The translations under genes were made by a program, and so were the position numbers. A DNA stretch of 64,000 nucleotides from NCBI GenBank assembly GCA_965223435.1, contig CBDCWQ010000018.1, positions 310,001-374,000 of the forward strand. The letters are read 5' to 3'. The first letter of the stretch is position 1, and each line of letters begins with the position of its first letter. Origin of the DNA: CBDCWQ01 sp965223435 (GTDB taxonomy: Bacteria > Myxococcota > Kuafuiibacteriia > Kuafuiibacteriales > Kuafuiibacteriaceae). The notes under the pieces were generated by a model. The model was not told the origin of the DNA. It saw only the letters and a program-made list of their open reading frames with translations, and searched no databases. Positions 59,129-64,000 of the stretch are shown piece after piece.

Positions 59129-60441
59129 TCAAGATCGCCCTTGGCGCCCCGACGTTCTTCAGCGATGGCGTCATACGCTTTCCGAAAGACCGGCGTTGGA
59201 AACATCTCCTCACGATACACATAGCGCGCGAAACCACCGGGCTTTCGGACCAATGACCAAATGACATGGCGGTAATCGATTCGGTGCCGATTCTTTCCTC
59301 GGAGGCGTTCACACGAAAGCTCGGGCTCGGTGCGATGCCCAAAGTAGGCCTCGATTCGATCCTCATAGATGCGCACGCGTAGTTTGTGTCCTATCAGCCG
59401 GGAGGGCACCGAGTATGAGCAGTGCCGCACCCGGATCGTGCTCCAGTCACTGACCATGACCGATTCTTCGGTATACTCTGGCAATTTGGCGGCACACAGC
59501 TCCCGCATTGCATCCAACTCTTCCTTCACCCGCAGACCCCGTGCCCGGTTCGCTTTCCGGTTCACCTTGTCCACAAAGGCCTGCCACGCCTCCACACTCT
59601 CGAAGTCGCGACCCCCACGAAGTAAAAGGGCTTGCTCCAGTTGTCGCTTGACGACACCATTTTGAGATTCCACATCCCCGTTTTGTTCTTTCGCCCCAAC
59701 GGATGTCGTTCTTGGTTTCATCCCAAAGTGCCGCATCAGAGCCAGATACTCCTCATTGAACGGCCGTTCTCGGATTTCGTCGACCCCTTCCTCCTCTTTC
59801 TTTTTCTCTGAGATGCGATGAGTTGCTGCACTGGAGTTGTCGGTCTGGTGTTCCCCGGGAACGCGACCCAGTTGAAACAAGGCACGTTGGACGCCCTTTC
59901 TTATCGCGGCCATCGACTCTGACAAACATACCGTCGCCCATCGCCAATTCGAGTACGGCAGGACGAACACGCAGAGCATGTGAACGAACGGAACCCCAGC
60001 GATCGTAATCAAAAGCTCCGTAGCCCATGTGAAATCCGTCTGCGCTCTTTCTCCAGGACGATGGGCCTGACCTAGGAACACATTCTTCTCCGGGCCTGAA
60101 CGCGCACGCCACTCCCGAATCCGCCGCTGCAACGTCCGTAATTGACCCCACCCATAGCGGCCCGGCTCCTTCTCCTGCAGGGACTCGAACAGCGTTTTCG
60201 CCTCGAGGCCCGGCGACTCTTGAAGCTGCTGTTCAATCTCCGGCCAGACATCGACAAACGGATCTTCTCGCGTCCTCCAGGTCCGCGGCGTCTTCAATTC
60301 CGAGGGGAGCTTTCCCGCCCCCACATATTTCCGGGCTGTTTTGCGGTCCATGTCCGCCTTCATCGTGGCGCGGCCGATCCTCCCGTGCTTGCTCATCTCT
60401 TCCATTACTTTCCTCACCTGGGCGTCACTCACAGCTCTCAT
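58966..60441 (-). pseudogene. istA: IS21-family transposase IstA, C-terminus lost
   Basis: A 491-codon frame. It starts MRAVSDAQVRKVMEEMSKHG with a helix-turn-helix (IGRATMKADMDRKTARKYV). The rve core follows: first Asp in AQTDFTWA, second Asp in HQTDNSSA, Glu in NGDVESQNGVVKRQL. About residue 435 onward (after AIAEERRGAKGD) the frame no longer resembles IstA; it is istB read in the wrong frame (SSSSTTLGTYSRRERRW). The authentic IstA C-terminus and most of istB are therefore deleted. The catalytic triad is intact, but transposition without a full IstB is unlikely. Confidence 0.82.
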
Positions 60442-60548
60442 GGCGCGACCGAAACCATCAGTCGTTCCAGATATCTAGCCGTTTGTTCAGTCCCTGCTTT
60501 CGTGGGGAGATCTAACCGTCGTTCATGGGGAGATGTAATTGTCGCTCA

Positions 60549-61217
60549 GCAAACATGCCGTGGCCGATGGACACCTAGGCTTAGAAAAGTTGCATGCCGA
60601 TGTGCTCACGTTGTGTATGTTTGATGCCCGCGACCAAACATACTTTCACTCGCCTAACACCAATGCCTGGGGGCAGATGGAACTTGTACGGAAGACCGAT
60701 GTTCTTGTGCTCGAAGCCCATCTCGACTTCAGCTCCCAAACTTGGTGATTTGAAACCGCTTTTCGACAAAAGATCATACTCCCTATCGGGTTCAATTTGG
60801 TGTGCAGATTTCGAGTCGGTACGAGAGCGGAGTCGCGCAGTCTCGGTCTTCTTTCCATAAAATGACATGCTGAATGCGAAAACGAGCTTTCGATTCCAAC
60901 TTGTCTAAAAAAAAGATGTGCTGAAGACGGCGGGAACAAATCCGTCTAACTGCGCTAATTGAACGTAAATCTAGGCGCGTTCGTCTCGTTATCGATAGTC
61001 AAGGTGTGCGTACGATAAGCGACACACCATGTCGCTGAGCCAAGATACATCTATTGACCGCAATATTTTGGTCGTGGAAGAATCAGAACATTCGGTTTGG
61101 CGTCCATCTGAGGCTCAGCAAATCTTGGATCTGCGAGAGTTCAAACGGAAATTGATGCTTTGCTTTAACCGAACGCGTCGGGTCACGGTATCTTTTTGGT
61201 CCAAAAGGAGTTTGGGA
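60549..61217. other. gene-poor stretch before the SpvB-like gene
   Basis: 669 bp between the IS21 right end and the SpvB-like gene. Several open frames of 60-97 codons occur on both strands (for example plus 60594-60860 and minus 60581-60868), but none has a ribosome-binding site or a recognisable family. It carries no match to the giant-protein paralogue that ends on the other side of the element. The promoter of the SpvB-like gene is probably within the last 200 bp. Confidence 0.35.
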
Positions 61218-64000
61218 ATGTTTTGTAGGAACGAACTGCGTACAATAGTGATTGTTTGCTTTCCGTTATCGGTTGCGGCGATCGGCTGTCTCGAATCAGT
61301 AGATTCGGGCCACCAAGAGGGGGATTTGGTGACGTCCGTAGGAGTATGGACCGAATGGATCAGCGTGAGTTCACCGCAGGGGGCCGGAGGAGATTTTGAG
61401 AGTAGGCAAGCGCACGATTCTCACCGGCTGATCCCATGTAGTCAGCCCACAAACATTGAGTGTCGTGTTCGAGAAACACAGCAACCGGCTGCAAGTACAG
61501 GGCAAAATTTCTTTCTCCGTGCGAACTGCTCGGTTGATAAAGGTCTCGTCTGTTTCGATTCTTTGCAGAGAAATGAAGATTGTCTCGATTATGAGGTTCG
61601 TTACCATTGCGAATACGATGACCCATTCCCTAATCCGGAAGACAATCCTGACCCCGCACCGACCGAGCTTGCCGTTGGGTCGCTCGAGGGTGAGCTTACC
61701 GTTGACGGCAATGGACAAAGCAATTTCAGAATGAGCTTGCGTGTACCCCCAGGGAGTGGTGGTGTTGCCCCGAACCTGGCCCTCGCATACCAAAGTGGAG
61801 GCTCGGACGGAGTTCTTGGCAAAGGGTGGTCCCTCATTGGGCCATCGGTTATCAGTGTATCAGCGGCAACGAAGCACTACAATCAGACTTCCGCTCCCAT
61901 CACTCTTAGCAGTGATGGTCATTACGATCTCGATGGACGTCGACTGGTCAAGATTAACACCATTGATGAAACTACCCATTACATTGATGACTATCGCACG
62001 GTTGTTGAGAGCAGAGTCCGCGTGCGAGCGCTTCGCCCCAAGGCCGAAGGTTCACAGCCGTCGCATTTTATCGTAACAACAGGAGACCAAATCCGACGCG
62101 TTTATGGCAAGGATGAGGGTACGCAGCTGTCCGGCGAGAAAGGCACACTCGCTTGGTATATGCACCGAACAGAGGACGCTTCGGGAAACTACATCGAGTA
62201 TCACTACGAAGATGCGCTGCTCAAGACCGTCTCCTACACGGGGAATGCGACTGCCAACCTACTACCCTATAACCATGTAGAATTTTTATACGAGAGACGC
62301 CCGGATGTCGGTGTGGCCTATGCGGCCGGCATGGTTGCGAGGAAGCAACGTGTACGTCTTCGAAAAGTACGGATGCGGACCGGTTCCGACAATTATATTC
62401 GTGAATATCGACTGACCTATGACCGGAGCAAGCTGACAGGCACCAGCAGACTGACTTCTATCCAAGAAGTCACGGGTGTGAACGATGGTGAAACGCTGAC
62501 TGGTCTGCCTCCGACAAAGTTTATCTGGAGAGAAGACAACAAGACACCTCTAAGATTCGAAACGGACTTTGAGATAGCTGGTCCGACCGAGGAGGGTTTT
62601 CAGGTTCTCGCGCAAGGGGACTTCGATGGCGATGGCCGACCAGATTTTATTCTTGGCCCGGTCGACGAGTATGGTCGCATCAAGAGTTCGAGCACAACAC
62701 TACACATCTATCTATCGTCGGAAAAGTATGTGGCGAAGAAAGATTTAATTACTCTGCCCACGGCGACTTACGCAGGCTATGAGCGGCAAATCGTGACCAG
62801 CGGGGACTTTGACGGCGATGGTGTAACGGATCTCCTACTTGCGTATGTCAACACCAAGGGCATATGGCAGAACAGGGCAAATCCTGTTTTTTATTTTGCA
62901 AATGCAGGGGCTCAATTCGAATCTGTCTCATGGACGCCTGACCCAGATTCGTGTGTGCGCAAGAGTCCGAGGCTTCGAGGCACCGGTGATTTTGATGGGG
63001 ATGGCGCGATTGACCTTCTTATGCACCACTGTCTCGTGACTTCGAATCCAGGACCTCGTTCGAAAGCGGTCGACATGAAAACATGGAAACACGACATGCC
63101 TCTAGCCATAAAGCCAGCTTGGAAAGTATACGTTGCAGAACTCAATGGCGACGGCAAGGCTGACGTTGTTGTGGAGCGAACCGGCGAATTCTGTGACGCA
63201 AGATGGGTGTCTATCGATACCTATATAAACAATGGCGTTAAGGATATTGCAAACGGTTGGAACAGGGTTCTGGAAACCACCAAGGTCGAGACGGTGTCTC
63301 CTCGGGGTGGAACGAGAATCGTAGGGATTGCAGACTTTAATAGTGACGGATTGAGTGATGTGCTCCTCGGTCGTTCTTCTGCCACGGATACATGGTGCCA
63401 GGAAGATACCAAATATTCCGAGTTCCATCTTCGACCCTCTCAAGGTGACGGTACTTTGGCGGATTGGTCGTATACGACAAAGGCCCTTAAGGCTTCGATA
63501 CGTGTGCGAGGGATCGGCGATTTCGATGGTGACGGGAAGGGAGATTTTCACGCTGGCGACAAAGTTTTCGCCTTTAATGGGGAAATCTTCGAGGAGCGTC
63601 CGGTGATCTCGCTCGGGGATAAAGAAGAGATCAAGATCGTTGGGGACTTGAACAAAAATGGTGTGGCGGACATTGTTATCGCGTCTACGGACGACAAGGG
63701 CCGAATCGTGGCTAACACTATGTTGCGGCCCCATCTATCACAGGTGGGAAAGCCGGATGAGATAACTTCGATTGTCAACGGTCTCAATGCCGTTACCGAG
63801 ATTTCATACGCTCGCCTTACGGACCCCGATGTCTACAGAAAAGGTGAGGGGGCACAGTATCCCCAGAGAAATTTCGACTCTCCACTGAGCGTTGTTTCCG
63901 AAGTCCGCAGTGACGACGGTTTTACGGCTATGCGCACACTGAGGTACAAATACGCCAATGGAATTGTTGATGTATCTCAGCAGAGGTTTATGGGTTTTGA
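61218..64000 (+). CDS. SpvB/TcdB-type protein with FG-GAP repeats, predicted lipoprotein (runs off window)
   Basis: Open from ATG 61218 to the window end (over 925 codons). AGGAG lies 7 nt before this ATG, favouring it over the in-frame ATG at 61155. Lipobox VAAIGC (Cys24). The SpvB N-terminal domain reads VGSLEGELTVDGNGQSNFRM, PNLALAYQSGG and LGKGWSLIGPSVISVS, the pattern of Tc toxin B subunits and SpvB. Seven FG-GAP/VCBS repeats follow (GDFDGDGRPDF, GDFDGDGVTDLLL, GDFDGDGAIDLLM, AELNGDGKADVVV, ADFNSDGLSDVLL, GDFDGDGKGDF, GDLNKNGVADIVI), a predicted calcium-binding propeller. The final visible part (EITSIVNGLNAVTEISYARL) begins the TcdB middle domain. A downstream Rhs core and variable toxin tip would be expected beyond the window. 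Confidence 0.9.
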   Translation, partial: MFCRNELRTIVIVCFPLSVAAIGCLESVDSGHQEGDLVTSVGVWTEWISVSSPQGAGGDFESRQAHDSHRLIPCSQPTNIECRVRETQQPAASTGQNFFLRANCSVDKGLVCFDSLQRNEDCLDYEVRYHCEYDDPFPNPEDNPDPAPTELAVGSLEGELTVDGNGQSNFRMSLRVPPGSGGVAPNLALAYQSGGSDGVLGKGWSLIGPSVISVSAATKHYNQTSAPITLSSDGHYDLDGRRLVKINTIDETTHYIDDYRTVVESRVRVRALRPKAEGSQPSHFIVTTGDQIRRVYGKDEGTQLSGEKGTLAWYMHRTEDASGNYIEYHYEDALLKTVSYTGNATANLLPYNHVEFLYERRPDVGVAYAAGMVARKQRVRLRKVRMRTGSDNYIREYRLTYDRSKLTGTSRLTSIQEVTGVNDGETLTGLPPTKFIWREDNKTPLRFETDFEIAGPTEEGFQVLAQGDFDGDGRPDFILGPVDEYGRIKSSSTTLHIYLSSEKYVAKKDLITLPTATYAGYERQIVTSGDFDGDGVTDLLLAYVNTKGIWQNRANPVFYFANAGAQFESVSWTPDPDSCVRKSPRLRGTGDFDGDGAIDLLMHHCLVTSNPGPRSKAVDMKTWKHDMPLAIKPAWKVYVAELNGDGKADVVVERTGEFCDARWVSIDTYINNGVKDIANGWNRVLETTKVETVSPRGGTRIVGIADFNSDGLSDVLLGRSSATDTWCQEDTKYSEFHLRPSQGDGTLADWSYTTKALKASIRVRGIGDFDGDGKGDFHAGDKVFAFNGEIFEERPVISLGDKEEIKIVGDLNKNGVADIVIASTDDKGRIVANTMLRPHLSQVGKPDEITSIVNGLNAVTEISYARLTDPDVYRKGEGAQYPQRNFDSPLSVVSEVRSDDGFTAMRTLRYKYANGIVDVSQQRFMGF

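Larger units (their letters stand above)
58412..60548 (-). mobile_element. defective IS21-family element
   Basis: The outer ends TCAACGTCAATTACATAGTC (58412 on) and, on the other strand from 60548, TGAGCGACAATTACATCTCC match at 16 of 22 positions. A second, inner copy lies at each side (58436-58457 and 60503-60521; TGGGGAGATCTAACCGTCG). Multiple terminal repeats are typical of IS21. I see no target duplication: left flank CCTCCAGTGC, right flank GCAAACATGC. The transposase operon is damaged (istA fused out of frame to an istB remnant). Confidence 0.75.

Noticed and set aside
60581..60868. 95-codon minus-strand frame after the IS21-family element
   Set aside because: No ribosome-binding site or family; competing frames on the other strand look equally random.

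Overview
The window looks like a chromosome segment of a Gram-negative, LPS-making bacterium of the myxobacterial/deltaproteobacterial kind (Myxococcota-like; an inference from gene content, not a taxonomic call). The reasons are CMP-KDO synthesis genes, an ExbB-ExbD-TonB operon with a TonB-dependent receptor carrying a fused N-terminal domain, many lipoproteins, DUF1592/DUF1552 proteins, a lysine 2,3-aminomutase and a SpvB-like toxin-type protein. No rRNA, tRNA or CRISPR array was seen.

Region 1 (1-17.8 kb) is housekeeping. On the plus strand: coaBC, a family 4-type uracil-DNA glycosylase, a NfeD-type membrane serine protease and uppP. On the minus strand, a co-directional run: M23 lipoprotein peptidase, HelD-like helicase, slipin/SPFH protein, lysine 2,3-aminomutase and an HU-type DNA-binding protein. 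Then, on the plus strand: argG, a methyltransferase, kdsB, pyrG, kdsA and kdsC (KDO and CTP supply for lipid A-KDO).

Region 2 (17.7-40.3 kb) is accessory DNA. It holds a frameshifted unknown gene, a three-gene module led by a TIGR04255 protein, a gene for a 3272-residue predicted surface lipoprotein, a DUF1592 c-type-like lipoprotein, a 493-bp inverted-repeat element carrying a four-helix-bundle (S23/IVP) gene, an orphan helical protein, a DUF899 protein, an IS256-family element, a decayed gene, and a second TIGR04255-led module.

Region 3 (40.3-51.1 kb) contains a six-gene minus-strand TonB operon (exbB, exbD, tonB, lipoprotein, receptor, outer-membrane protein), a sodium:solute symporter with an extracytoplasmic insertion, and a Tat-exported DUF1552 protein.

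Region 4 (51.4-64 kb) begins with a translationally coupled pair: a SNF2/RapA-like ATPase with a TPR-like N-terminus and a coiled-coil protein ending in a cysteine cluster. A decayed, truncated paralogue of the giant protein follows, cut off by a defective IS21-family element whose istA and istB are fused by deletion. The window ends inside a SpvB/FG-GAP lipoprotein of the Tc/Rhs toxin type.

The best candidates for something undescribed are the four-helix-bundle inverted-repeat element, the SNF2 plus cysteine-cluster pair, the TIGR04255 modules and the giant lipoprotein with its decayed second copy.
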